This document shows, piece by piece, positions 1-8,408 of a DNA stretch of 64,000 nt. The notes under the pieces are model-generated. The model saw only the letters and a program-made list of their open reading frames with translations. It ran no database searches and was not told where the DNA came from. Positions within the stretch are counted from its first letter, which is position 1. Every line of letters starts with the position of its first letter. Source of the stretch: Nonomuraea helvata (GTDB lineage: Bacteria > Actinomycetota > Actinomycetes > Streptosporangiales > Streptosporangiaceae); the NCBI RefSeq assembly GCF_039535785.1, contig NZ_BAAAXV010000009.1, positions 1,922,001 to 1,986,000 on the forward strand. Reading direction: 5' to 3'. Both the position numbers and the translations under genes were made by a program.

Positions 1-1
1 T

Positions 2-1213
2 CTGACCCTGATCTACGGCGCGCTCTTCCTGCTGTCCGGTGCCGGCCTGCTCGCCGTCACCTATGCTCTGGTCGTCCACTCCACCAGCGCAGTCGTCTTC
101 GACGGGCAGGACGGCCACCTGATCGGCGCTGCCGACGGCGCCCCGGACGCCGGCCGCCACCTGCTGGGCATCCCGGAAGGATTGACCGCCGAACAGGTCC
201 AGGCTCAAGCCGACCGCATGCGCACCCAGGCCGTGCGCCAGCACGCAGCCGAGCTGCGCTCACTCCTCACCCAGTCGGCCATCGCCCTGGCCATCATGTC
301 GGTCGTCTCGATCGTCCTGGGCTGGACCGTGGCCGGCCGCGTCCTGCGCCCGCTGCGCACCATCACCAGGAGCGCCCGGCAGATCTCCGCGACCAGCCTG
401 CACGCGCGGCTGGCGCTGACCGGACCCGACGACGAGCTCAAAGAACTCGGAGACACCTTCGACGACCTGCTCGGCAGGCTGGACGCCTCCTTCACGGCCC
501 AGCGCCAGTTCATCGCCAACGCCTCCCACGAGCTGCGCAGCCCGCTCGCCCGGCAACGCACTGTGGTGCAGGTGGCCCTCGCCGATCCCGGCGCCCACGC
601 CGACCAACTGCGCGCTGTCTGCGAACGGGTGTTGTCGGCCAACGCTCAGCAGGAGCGCCTGATCGAGGCGCTGCTCACCTTGGCCCGCGGCGAGGCCGGC
701 ATCGACCACCACGAACCCTTCGACCTGGCCGAGATCACCGATCACGTCCTGCGCACGCACCGCCCCGAAGCCGACCGCCAGGGAATCCGCGTGGACGCCG
801 CCCTCGGCCCCGCAGCGGCCTCCGGAGCCCCCCGCCTCGTCGAGCGCCTGGTGACCAACCTGGTGGACAACGCCCTGCGCTACAACGCCTCTTCCGGAAC
901 CGTCCACGTCACCACCGGCATGACGGACGGACGTGCCGCGCTCACAGTGGTCAACACCGGCCCCGTCGTTCCCGAGACGGAGATCGGGCGACTGTTCCAG
1001 CCGTTTCAGCGCGCCGGCACCGCCCGGGCCGGCCACGACAGCGGACTCGGCCTCGGACTGTCCATCGTCAAGGCCATCGCCGCCGCCCACGGCGCTCAGC
1101 TCGACGCCCGGCCGAACCCGCAAGGCGGCCTATGCGTCATCGTTACTTTTCCACCCCCTAGCCAAGACGGGGGTCGGGACTGGGAGCCGGTTGCTCCCCA
1201 TTTGGGGGCATGA
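2..1213 (+). CDS. Sensor histidine kinase, 5' end outside window
   Basis: Membrane sensor kinase of a two-component system; the response regulator is presumably upstream, outside the window. The reading frame is open from base 2, so the N-terminus is missing. About 403 residues are visible: a membrane segment at the very start, a short extracytoplasmic stretch, a second membrane helix near visible residues 90-110, a HAMP region, the HisKA box ASHELRSPL with the phospho-acceptor His near 176, the N box NLVDNALRYN and the G box GLGLGLSIVKAIAAAHG. An internal TTG at 182 is not a plausible start because homology continues upstream of it. The last 20 or so residues run past the ATPase domain, and the stop codon lies inside the left island repeat, so the original C-terminus may have been replaced. 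Confidence 0.93.
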   Translation: MTLIYGALFLLSGAGLLAVTYALVVHSTSAVVFDGQDGHLIGAADGAPDAGRHLLGIPEGLTAEQVQAQADRMRTQAVRQHAAELRSLLTQSAIALAIMSVVSIVLGWTVAGRVLRPLRTITRSARQISATSLHARLALTGPDDELKELGDTFDDLLGRLDASFTAQRQFIANASHELRSPLARQRTVVQVALADPGAHADQLRAVCERVLSANAQQERLIEALLTLARGEAGIDHHEPFDLAEITDHVLRTHRPEADRQGIRVDAALGPAAASGAPRLVERLVTNLVDNALRYNASSGTVHVTTGMTDGRAALTVVNTGPVVPETEIGRLFQPFQRAGTARAGHDSGLGLGLSIVKAIAAAHGAQLDARPNPQGGLCVIVTFPPPSQDGGRDWEPVAPHLGA

Positions 1214-1300
1214 ACCGTCCGGCGCAGTCCGCCTCCGTCCGGAGGAGTCTGGATACGTCCGCCCTCCCAGGTACTGTGCGAATCATCACAGGCCCAATGG

Positions 1301-1337
1301 GGTGGGCGTACGGGTTCAAATCCCACCACCACCGCCA
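1301..1337 (+). other. tRNA 3'-end remnant (T arm plus acceptor strand and CCA)
   Basis: A T-loop sequence GGGTTCAAATCCC is followed by an acceptor-like strand and G-CCA, and the hairpin at 1341-1374 follows directly. No 5' half, D arm or anticodon arm can be built upstream, and the outer T-stem pairs are lost, so this is not a complete tRNA gene. The discriminator G before CCA is common in serine tRNAs, but I cannot assign the isotype. It resembles the 3' scar left at integrase target sites. Confidence 0.4.
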
Positions 1338-1340
1338 CGA

Positions 1341-1374
1341 GAAGGGCCTCCGACCTACGGGTCGGGGGCCCTTC
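1341..1374. terminator. Rho-independent-type hairpin after the tRNA remnant
   Basis: Fifteen-base arms, GAAGGGCCTCCGACC and its near-perfect complement, enclose a TACG loop. A nearly identical hairpin lies at 12134-12167. It probably terminated the ancestral tRNA transcript and now separates the kinase gene from the sugar operon. There is no strong T run. Confidence 0.6.
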
Positions 1375-1489
1375 GTCTGTCAAGATCATGGGGGCATTTG
1401 GGGACATCAGCCCCCAGCCAAGATCACGCAGACGGACTCCCGGTGGCGGTGGTCGCTCACCTTCCGATCCGGAGGGAACGCCAGAGAAC

Positions 1490-1650
1490 GGCCTGAAGGG
1501 GCGCGTGAGCTACCGCGTCGCCTGGTAAATCGACGGCAAGCGTGAGAACGGACGCGACACTGAAACGTGCGACTCGCACGAGATCGTCAAGCGCAGCTTC
1601 GCCGGCACCTCGAAGGAGCCCTTGACTGCGTCTGCGGTCGCTACCTCGCC
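1490..1650 (+). pseudogene. Possible tyrosine-integrase N-terminal relic
   Basis: In the frame of 1490, translation gives GLKGRVSYRVAW, an in-frame TAA at 1526-1528, then IDGKRENGRDTETCDSHE. This resembles the first beta-strands of the N-terminal DNA-binding domain of actinobacterial phage integrases (pattern SYRVxWxxDGKR). No further recognisable domain follows, and the frame decays. No gene is seen in 1651-1886 apart from short spurious frames. The assignment rests on pattern memory only; position just behind a tRNA scar supports it. Confidence 0.33.
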
Positions 1651-1886
1651 GCCCCGGCATCTGAGCCCGGATCCACCATCGTTGATCTCGACCACGAGTG
1701 GCATGCCTCTACCAGCCGGCATGGCCGGATCCCGTCACGCACACGTTGATGTGAATTGATGGGATGGATCTATCTCACCACCCGTTGCCGGTGATGTCCA
1801 GATAAGAGATCTACCGAGGACTCTGCAGCAAAATGCCCATTGGGGTAGACAGCGCCCCAGATTCGGCCTTAAATACATCCCATCTC

Positions 1887-1922
1887 TTCATGTCGGTGAC
1901 ACACGGATGCCGCCGACATGAA
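1887..1922. promoter_or_regulatory. 10-bp perfect inverted repeat upstream of sugar operon
   Basis: TTCATGTCGG at 1887-1896 and its exact complement CCGACATGAA at 1913-1922 are separated by 16 bases. The repeat ends 37 bases before the start of the binding-protein gene. It is a good candidate operator for the GntR/FCD regulator encoded at the end of the operon, or a leader hairpin. The binding protein is inferred from context. Confidence 0.42.
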
Positions 1923-1959
1923 ACATCCCCCGCTTCGGGATCAGTGCGAGGAAGTGCCG

Positions 1960-3021
1960 ATGAGACTCACAACTGTCCTGTGCTCCACCGCCTCCGCCGT
2001 GTCCGCGCTGATCTTGCTCAGCGCCTGCAGCAGCTCCGGCACCACGGCCACGTCGAGCGACACGCCACTGGTCGGCGTGGACTACCCGCGCTCCGACACC
2101 GACTTCTGGAACTCGTACATCAAGTACACGCCCGAGTACGCCAAGGAGCTTGGCCTCTCGCTCAAGACCACCAACTCGCAGAACGACGTCGCCAAGCTGA
2201 CCGCCAACGCGCAGACGTTCATCAGCCAGGGTGTGAAGGGCCTGGCGATGGCTCCGCAGGACACCGCCGCCATCGCCCCGACCCTCGCGCAGCTGGAAGC
2301 GAAGAAGATCTCGGTCGTCACCGTCGACACCCGCCCCGACAGCGGCAAGGTCTACATGGTCGTCCGCGCCGACAATCGTGCCTACGGCGAGAAGGCGTGC
2401 CAGTACCTGGGCACCAAGCTGGCCGGCAAGGGCAAGGTCGTCATGCTTCAGGGCGACCTTGCCTCCATCAACGGCCGTGACCGCACCGAGGCGTTCAACG
2501 ACTGCATGAAGAAGAACTACCCGGGCATCACGGTGTTCGGAGAGGCCACCAACTGGGACGGCGCCGTCGCCGCGCAGAAGCTCCAGACAGACCTGACCGC
2601 CCACCCGGACATCAAGGGCGTCTACATGCAGTCCAGCTTCGCCCTGTCCGGGACGCTCCAGGTGCTCAAGCAGAAGGGCCTGTTGGTCGGTCCACAGGAC
2701 GCGAAGCACGTGTTCGTCGTCTCGAACGACGGCATCCCCGAAGAACTCAAGTCCATCGCCGAAGGCAAGATCGACGCCACCGTCTCCCAGCCGGCCGACC
2801 TCTACGCCAAGTACGCCCTGTACTACCTGAAGGCCGCGATGGACGGGAAGACGTTCAACCCGGGCAAGACCGACCACGACAGCACCATCGTCCAGGTCCG
2901 TGACGGCCTGCTGGAGGACCAGCTCGCAGCCCCGCTCGTCACCGCCGACGGCGGCACCTACGGCGGTGTCCCCAGCCTCAAGAGCACCGACACGTCCCTG
3001 TGGGGCAACAACCTCGGCTGA
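1960..3021 (+). CDS. Sugar ABC transporter substrate-binding lipoprotein
   Basis: Extracellular solute-binding protein of the ribose/galactose (periplasmic-binding-protein-like, type 1) family; likely ligand L-fucose or a related deoxysugar, from the downstream catabolic genes. 353 residues. A lipoprotein signal runs from residue 1 to about 25 and ends in the lipobox LSAC. The mature part begins with the family-typical sugar-binding strand and has the repeated DNRAYGEKACQYLG segment. The start at 1960 is chosen because GAGGAAG lies just upstream and it yields a normal signal peptide; an ATG 42 bases upstream would spoil it. First gene of a ten-gene same-strand operon. Confidence 0.93.
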   Translation: MRLTTVLCSTASAVSALILLSACSSSGTTATSSDTPLVGVDYPRSDTDFWNSYIKYTPEYAKELGLSLKTTNSQNDVAKLTANAQTFISQGVKGLAMAPQDTAAIAPTLAQLEAKKISVVTVDTRPDSGKVYMVVRADNRAYGEKACQYLGTKLAGKGKVVMLQGDLASINGRDRTEAFNDCMKKNYPGITVFGEATNWDGAVAAQKLQTDLTAHPDIKGVYMQSSFALSGTLQVLKQKGLLVGPQDAKHVFVVSNDGIPEELKSIAEGKIDATVSQPADLYAKYALYYLKAAMDGKTFNPGKTDHDSTIVQVRDGLLEDQLAAPLVTADGGTYGGVPSLKSTDTSLWGNNLG

Positions 3022-3073
3022 GCCTCAGAGCTCGTCAGGAAACAGAACGGCTTACCAACACAAGGCGGTTGAG

Positions 3074-4636
3074 ATGAGCGACGGGGAGCGAGCAGTCACC
3101 CCCGCGCCCGCCCCGGCGCACGACGGGAGAGCCCCGGCCGGCCCTCCCGTCGTCGAGGCGACGGGCATTGTCAAACGATTCGGTCCGACGGTGGCTCTGA
3201 ACGGCGCCCGGATCACCATCATGCCCAACGAGACCCACGCGCTGGTCGGCCGCAACGGGGCCGGCAAGTCGACCCTGGTGTCCGTCCTCACCGGACTTCA
3301 GGCCCCGGACGAGGGAACGGTCACCTTCGGCGGCAGCCCGGCGCCCCGGCTCGCGGACCGCGACGCCTGGCGGCAGCGGGTGGCCTGTGTTTACCAGAAG
3401 TCGACGATCATCCCCACGCTGACCGTCGCCGAGAACCTCTTCCTGAACCGGCATGAGCACGGCCGGAGCGGGCTGATCAGCTGGCAGGGTGTGCGCAGCC
3501 GGGCGCGGGAACTGCTGTCGACCTGGTCGGTGGACGTGGATCCGCAAGCGTCGGCCGGCGATCTCAGCGTGGAACAGCGGCAGTTCGTCGAGATCGCCCG
3601 TGCGCTGTCCTTCGGAGCCCGGTTCATCATCCTCGACGAACCGACCGCGCAACTCGACGGCGCGGCGATCAACCGACTCTTCGAGAGAATACGCGATCTG
3701 CAGCGCCAGGGCGTGACCTTCCTGTTCATCAGCCACCACCTCCAGGAGATCTACGAGATCTGCGACATGGTGACGGTGTTCCGGGACGCCCAGCACATCC
3801 TGACCGCGCCGGTCGCCGAACTTCCCCGCACCGAGCTCATTGCCGCCATGACCGGCGAGGCGGCGGCCGACAGGCGCGAGGAACGGGCGAGCGCCTTCGA
3901 CGTCGGCGCGACGTCGGCACTGAGCGTCCGGGGCCTTACCGGCCAGGCTTACGAGGACGTCACCTTCAAGGTGGGCGCCGGAGAGATCGTCGGCCTGGCC
4001 GGGGCCGCCGGCAGCGGTCGCATCGAGGTCGCCGAGACTGTCGTGGGGCTGCTGGCCGCCGACGGCGGCGAGGTCGAGATCGCAGGGCGGCAGCCAAAGC
4101 CGGGCAGCGTGCCCGCCGCGCTCGCCGCCGGCGCCGGGTTCGTCCCGCAGGACCGGCACCACCAGGGTTTCGTACCCGACATGTCGATCGCGGACAACGC
4201 CACGCTGTCCGTGCCCAAACGGCTCAGCCGGGGAGGGTTCCTGAGCCGCGACCGCCGGGACCAGCTCGCCGAGGGCATGATCGAGAAACTGGCGATCAAG
4301 ACCTCAGGCCCCGATCTGTCGGTCTCCGCGCTGTCCGGGGGCAACCAGCAGAAGGTCGTCATGGCCCGCGCCCTCGCCGACGACCCCCTGCTGCTGGTGC
4401 TGATCAACCCGACCGCAGGCGTGGACGTGCGCTCCAAGGAGTTCCTCCTCGACAAGGTCGAGGAGACCGCGCAAGGCGGCACTGGAGTGCTCATCGCCTC
4501 CGACGAACTCGACGACCTGCGCATGTGCGACCGGGTCCTGGTGATGTTCCAGGGCCGAGTGACCTCAGAGATCGCCCGCGGCTGGCACGACCACGACCTA
4601 GTGGCCGCGATGGAAGGAGTGGACCTCAATGCCTGA
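3074..4636 (+). CDS. Sugar ABC transporter ATP-binding protein (two NBDs)
   Basis: Cytoplasmic ATPase that drives sugar import, RbsA/XylG type with two nucleotide-binding domains in 520 residues. The first domain has Walker A GRNGAGKST, signature LSVEQRQ and Walker B FIILDEPTA. The second has the degenerate Walker A GAAGSGR usual for this family and a canonical LSGGNQQ signature. Its Walker B reads LLVLINPTAGVDV, with Ile-Asn where most relatives have Asp-Glu. The start at 3074 has AAGGCGG upstream; the longer open frame reads into the previous gene. It overlaps the permease gene by 8 bases. Confidence 0.93.
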   Translation: MSDGERAVTPAPAPAHDGRAPAGPPVVEATGIVKRFGPTVALNGARITIMPNETHALVGRNGAGKSTLVSVLTGLQAPDEGTVTFGGSPAPRLADRDAWRQRVACVYQKSTIIPTLTVAENLFLNRHEHGRSGLISWQGVRSRARELLSTWSVDVDPQASAGDLSVEQRQFVEIARALSFGARFIILDEPTAQLDGAAINRLFERIRDLQRQGVTFLFISHHLQEIYEICDMVTVFRDAQHILTAPVAELPRTELIAAMTGEAAADRREERASAFDVGATSALSVRGLTGQAYEDVTFKVGAGEIVGLAGAAGSGRIEVAETVVGLLAADGGEVEIAGRQPKPGSVPAALAAGAGFVPQDRHHQGFVPDMSIADNATLSVPKRLSRGGFLSRDRRDQLAEGMIEKLAIKTSGPDLSVSALSGGNQQKVVMARALADDPLLLVLINPTAGVDVRSKEFLLDKVEETAQGGTGVLIASDELDDLRMCDRVLVMFQGRVTSEIARGWHDHDLVAAMEGVDLNA

Positions 4637-5672
4637 AACCGCCCTCGCGGACACGCCCGCCCCCAAGCCCACGAAGCCCGAGGCCGGGCGGAAGGGGCTG
4701 TTCGGCGGCCGGATACCCGTGGCCCGGCTGCGCGATCTCGCCCTGGTTCCCGCGATCGTCGCGATCGCGATCGTCGGCCAGATCGTCAACCCGGTCTTCC
4801 TCCAGGGCGACAACCTGATCAACGTCCTGCAGACCATGTCCGAGATCGCCCTGCTGGTCCTTGCCCAGACGATGATCCTGATCGTCAAGAAGATGGACCT
4901 GTCTCTGGAGTCCACCATGGGCCTCGCGCCCGGCGTCGCCGCCCTGCTGGTGGTGCCGGCCGGCGTCGGACCCGGCCTCGGGCTCCTCCCCGGCGCCTGG
5001 TCGGTTCCCATCACGCTGGCCGTGGGTGCGCTCATCGGCGTGGCCAACGCCCTGCTGATCATCCGCTTCGGTCTCAACGGCTTCATCGTCACCCTCGGCA
5101 TGCTGATCGTCCTGCGTGGCGTCCTCACCGGCATCTCGGGCGGCCAGACCTTCTTCCAACTGCCAGAGTCGATGCTCTACCTGGGCACCGCCCAGTGGTT
5201 CGGGATACCCGCCTCTATCTGGATCTGCCTGGTGCTGTTCGCCGTCGCGATCGTCGTCCTGGGCTGGACCAGCTTCGGCCGCTCGCTGTACGCCATCGGC
5301 GGCAACGTCGACGCGGCGAAGGCGGCCGGTATCCGCACTGACCGGGTGCTGTGGATCGTCATCGTCACCGGCAGCCTGCTGGCCGCACTCGCCGGGCTGA
5401 TGCTTTCCGGGCGTCTCGCCTCCGTCGCCTCCGCGCAGGGCAACGGTTACATCTTCACCGTGTTCGCCGCCGCCGTCATCGGCGGGATCAGCCTCAACGG
5501 CGGCAAGGGCACCATGTTCGGCGCCTTCAGCGGCATCCTGCTGCTCTTCATGATCCAGAATGTGCTCACCCTCGCGGGTGTCCCCGCCCAGTGGATCGGC
5601 GCCCTCAACGGCCTGATCATCCTGGTCGCGCTGACCATCTCCCGCATCACGGGCGGCAAGGTCCAGGAGTGA
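4629..5672 (+). CDS. Sugar ABC transporter permease
   Basis: Integral membrane permease of the ribose/xylose type (RbsC family), 347 residues with roughly ten hydrophobic segments after a 35-residue charged N-terminus. The cytoplasmic coupling loop RSLYAIGGNVDAAKAAGI is the family signature contacting the ATPase. Its start overlaps the ATPase stop by 8 bases, indicating translational coupling. With the binding protein and ATPase it makes a complete importer. About 90 bases separate it from the dehydratase gene. Confidence 0.93.
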   Translation: MPETALADTPAPKPTKPEAGRKGLFGGRIPVARLRDLALVPAIVAIAIVGQIVNPVFLQGDNLINVLQTMSEIALLVLAQTMILIVKKMDLSLESTMGLAPGVAALLVVPAGVGPGLGLLPGAWSVPITLAVGALIGVANALLIIRFGLNGFIVTLGMLIVLRGVLTGISGGQTFFQLPESMLYLGTAQWFGIPASIWICLVLFAVAIVVLGWTSFGRSLYAIGGNVDAAKAAGIRTDRVLWIVIVTGSLLAALAGLMLSGRLASVASAQGNGYIFTVFAAAVIGGISLNGGKGTMFGAFSGILLLFMIQNVLTLAGVPAQWIGALNGLIILVALTISRITGGKVQE

Positions 5673-5762
5673 ACCGGGCGGCCCCACGCCGCCGTACGCC
5701 GCCCCGTCTTTGTTCCGTCGCAGGAGGTCGTGTCGCCGCCTGCCGCCACAGGAGTTGCTGCC

Positions 5763-7088
5763 ATGTCCTCCGCTGTGTCCGTATCCGCCCGCATCACCGC
5801 GCTCGATGTCATGGACGTCCGGTTCCCGACGTCCGAGCATCTGGACGGATCGGACGCGATGAACCCCGAACCCGACTACTCGGCCGCCTACGTCATCTTG
5901 CGCACCGACGCCGGTGACGGACTGGAGGGCCACGCCCTGGCCTTCACCACGGGCCGTGGCAACGATGTCCAGGCCGCCGCCATCGCGGCCCTGGCCCCGC
6001 ATGTGGTCGGATTGTCCGTCGACGAGGTCTGCGCCGACCTCGGCACGTTCTCCCGCTCCCTCGTCCACGACCCCCAACTGCGCTGGCTGGGCCCGGAGAA
6101 GGGCGCCATCCACATGGCCACCGGCGCCGTCGTCAACGCCGCCTGGGACCTCGCGGCCAAGCGGGCCGGCAAGCCTGTCTGGCGGTTTCTCGGCGAGATG
6201 TCGCCGGAGGATCTGGTCGCCCAGATCGACTTCCGCTGGCTGAGCGATGCCCTCACTCCAGAGGAGGCGCTTCAGATCCTGCGCCGCGCCGAACCGGGCC
6301 GCCAGCAGCGCATCGCCCACTTGCTGGAGCGCGGCTACCCCGCCTACACCACCACCCCTGGCTGGCTCGGCTACTCCGACGAGAAGCTGGCCCGCCTCGC
6401 CCGCGAGGCCGTCGCCGACGGCTTCACCCAGATCAAGCTGAAGGTCGGCGCGGACCTCGAGGACGATCTACGGCGTATGCGCACTGCTCGTCAGACCGTG
6501 GGCGAGGGCGTTCGCATCGCGGTCGACGCCAACCAGAGATGGGACGTGCAGCCCGCCATCGACTGGATGCGCGCCCTGGCTCCCTATCAGCCGTACTGGA
6601 TCGAGGAGCCCACCTCCCCGGACGACATCCTCGGGCATGCCGCCGTTCGCAAGGCGGTCAGCCCCATCAAGGTCGCCACCGGCGAGCACATCGCCAACCG
6701 GGTTGTCTTCAAGCAACTCCTCCAGGCGGGCGCGGTGGACATCGTGCAAATCGACTCGGCACGGGTCGGCGGCGTCAACGAGAACATCGCGATCCTGCTG
6801 CTCGCTGCCAAGTTCGGGGTGCCGGTCTGCCCACACGCGGGCGGTGTGGGCCTGTGTGAGATGGTGCAACACCTGTCGATGTTCGACTACGTCGCCGTCT
6901 CCGGCACGGTCGAGGACCGGGTCATCGAGTACGTCGACCATCTGCACGAGCACTTCGTCGACCCGGTCCGCGTTGTGGACGGCCACTACCTCGCCCCGGC
7001 CCTGCCCGGACTCAGCGCGCAGATGCACCCGGAGTCTCTCAAGGAGTACGCCTACCCCGACGGCCCAGTCTGGACCGCCCGTGTCTGA
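5763..7088 (+). CDS. L-fuconate dehydratase (enolase superfamily)
   Basis: Mg-dependent dehydratase converting L-fuconate to 2-keto-3-deoxy-L-fuconate. 441 residues, the usual length of the fuconate-dehydratase/ENOSF1 branch of the mandelate-racemase group. Visible features: the N-terminal capping domain with LRTDAGDGLEGHALAFTTGRG, the KLKVG catalytic lysine strand, metal ligands in VDANQRWD, WIEEPTSPDD and ATGEHIANR, and the family-specific CPHAGGVGLCE. Start at 5763 with CAGGAG nine bases upstream. The identity as fuconate dehydratase is strong by overall pattern and by the lactonase next to it; exact sugar specificity (fuconate versus a related acid) cannot be read from sequence. Confidence 0.9.
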   Translation: MSSAVSVSARITALDVMDVRFPTSEHLDGSDAMNPEPDYSAAYVILRTDAGDGLEGHALAFTTGRGNDVQAAAIAALAPHVVGLSVDEVCADLGTFSRSLVHDPQLRWLGPEKGAIHMATGAVVNAAWDLAAKRAGKPVWRFLGEMSPEDLVAQIDFRWLSDALTPEEALQILRRAEPGRQQRIAHLLERGYPAYTTTPGWLGYSDEKLARLAREAVADGFTQIKLKVGADLEDDLRRMRTARQTVGEGVRIAVDANQRWDVQPAIDWMRALAPYQPYWIEEPTSPDDILGHAAVRKAVSPIKVATGEHIANRVVFKQLLQAGAVDIVQIDSARVGGVNENIAILLLAAKFGVPVCPHAGGVGLCEMVQHLSMFDYVAVSGTVEDRVIEYVDHLHEHFVDPVRVVDGHYLAPALPGLSAQMHPESLKEYAYPDGPVWTARV

Positions 7089-7980
7089 CGCCCTGCGTCT
7101 GGTCGACGCCCATCATCACGTATGGAACCTCGATCACCGCCCCCAGCCCTGGCTGGACGAGGCGGGCCACGAGCCGATCCGCCGCACCTTCGGCCTCGAC
7201 GACCTGCGATCGACCGCGACCCGGCTCATCGCCGGCCGACAGCTGACGAGCACGGTGGTCGTCCAGTGCGTCACGTCCGTGGACGAGACACGCGAGCTGC
7301 TGGCTCTGGCGGACGAGAACCCGCTGATCGGCGCGGTCGTCGGCTGGGCAGACCTGACCTCCCCGGCGATCGGTGACGTGCTCGACGAACTGCGGGCCGG
7401 GCCCGGAGGGGCGTATCTGAGAGCCGTGCGGCACATCGTCCAAAGCGAGTCCGACCCGGAATGGCTGCAACGCCCCGCCGTGGAGCGGGGGTTGCGGGCG
7501 GTGCGGGAGCGCGGGCTCGGCTACGACGTGCTCATCCGCAGCCACCAGCTCTCCCAGGCGATCCGCTTGGCCGAACGCCTCCCGGATCTGCCGCTGGTCC
7601 TGGATCACGCGGGCAAGCCCCCTATCGTCCGGCAGGATCTGGCCGGCTGGGAACAGAACGTGAGACTGCTTGCCGGGCACCCGCAAGTGCGGTGCAAGGT
7701 GTCCGGGCTGGTCACGGAAGCCGACCCCGAGAAGTGGACGATCGCGGACATCCGCCCGGTGTGGGACGTCCTGCTCTCCTCCTTCGGCCCCGAGCGGCTG
7801 ATGTTCGGCTCCGACTGGCCGGTATGCGTCCTGGCGGGGGGCTGGAACCGCTGGGCCGCCACCGTCGAGGTACTCCTGAGCGGCTGCTCCGCCATCGAGA
7901 CCGACGCCGTGCTCGCCGACACTGCGACCACCTTCTACGGCCTGACATCCGCCGACGGGAGGACCGCCCCATGCTCCTGA
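7081..7980 (+). CDS. L-fuconolactonase, amidohydrolase family
   Basis: Hydrolyses L-fucono-lactone to L-fuconate. 299 residues of the amidohydrolase-2 type: N-terminal DAHHHVW metal-binding strand, LVLDHAGKP and the C-terminal MFGSDWPVC motif characteristic of fuconolactonases. The GTG start at 7081 overlaps the dehydratase stop by 8 bases. A start further upstream would lie inside the dehydratase gene. Position between dehydratase and mutarotase fits a role right after sugar oxidation. Confidence 0.9.
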   Translation: MSDALRLVDAHHHVWNLDHRPQPWLDEAGHEPIRRTFGLDDLRSTATRLIAGRQLTSTVVVQCVTSVDETRELLALADENPLIGAVVGWADLTSPAIGDVLDELRAGPGGAYLRAVRHIVQSESDPEWLQRPAVERGLRAVRERGLGYDVLIRSHQLSQAIRLAERLPDLPLVLDHAGKPPIVRQDLAGWEQNVRLLAGHPQVRCKVSGLVTEADPEKWTIADIRPVWDVLLSSFGPERLMFGSDWPVCVLAGGWNRWAATVEVLLSGCSAIETDAVLADTATTFYGLTSADGRTAPCS

Positions 7981-8408
7981 CCGAACTGCTGCACCCTGGA
8001 ATCCTCGAAGCCCTGGCCGGAGCCGGCCACGGCGCCCGCGTCCTGCTCGCCGACGGCCACTACCCCGCCAGCACCGCCGCCGGCGAGCGTGCCAGGACGG
8101 TCCACCTCAACCTGGCCCCCGGCCTGCTGGACGTCACCGTCGTGCTCGACGTCCTGCTGCGGGCCCTGCCCGTCGAGTCGGCCCAGGTGATGGTGCCCCC
8201 CGAGGGCGCACCGGAGCCGCCGGCCGTCACCGAGTACCGCTCGAAGCTGGCGCCCGTCCCGGTCGAGAAACTCAGCCGCTTCGAGTTCTACGACGCCGCC
8301 CGCTCACCCGACCTGGCGCTGGCGATCGTCACCGCCGACATCCGTACCTACGCGAACCTGCTGTTGACCATCGGCGTTCGCACTGAAAGGACCGTGAGAA
8401 CACGATGA
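7971..8408 (+). CDS. RbsD/FucU-family sugar mutarotase
   Basis: Cytoplasmic mutarotase that interconverts sugar anomers (FucU acts on L-fucose). 145 residues, normal family length, starting LLTELLHPGILEALAGAGHG with the catalytic His region, then LLADGHYPA. ATG at 7971 overlaps the lactonase stop by 10 bases and has GGGAGG upstream. It presumably supplies the anomer that the fucose dehydrogenase oxidises. Confidence 0.88.
   Translation: MLLTELLHPGILEALAGAGHGARVLLADGHYPASTAAGERARTVHLNLAPGLLDVTVVLDVLLRALPVESAQVMVPPEGAPEPPAVTEYRSKLAPVPVEKLSRFEFYDAARSPDLALAIVTADIRTYANLLLTIGVRTERTVRTR

Larger units (their letters stand above)
1204..1374. repeat. Left direct repeat bracketing the fucose operon (DR-L)
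   Basis: This block matches 12067-12167 in the same orientation. The shared parts are GGGGGCATG, several TCCGG and TCTGGA words in the same order, CCGCCA, and the hairpin GGGCCTC-GACCTACGGGTC. The left copy has about 70 extra bases in the middle, which carry a tRNA 3'-end-like sequence. The copies are diverged (several substitutions), so the duplication is not recent. The region between the copies is the sugar operon, which suggests insertion flanks or an att-type duplication. Confidence 0.6.

Noticed and set aside
1250..1345. A complete tRNA or tmRNA gene upstream of the sugar operon
   Set aside because: Only T loop, acceptor strand and CCA are recognisable; no partner 5' acceptor or anticodon arm.
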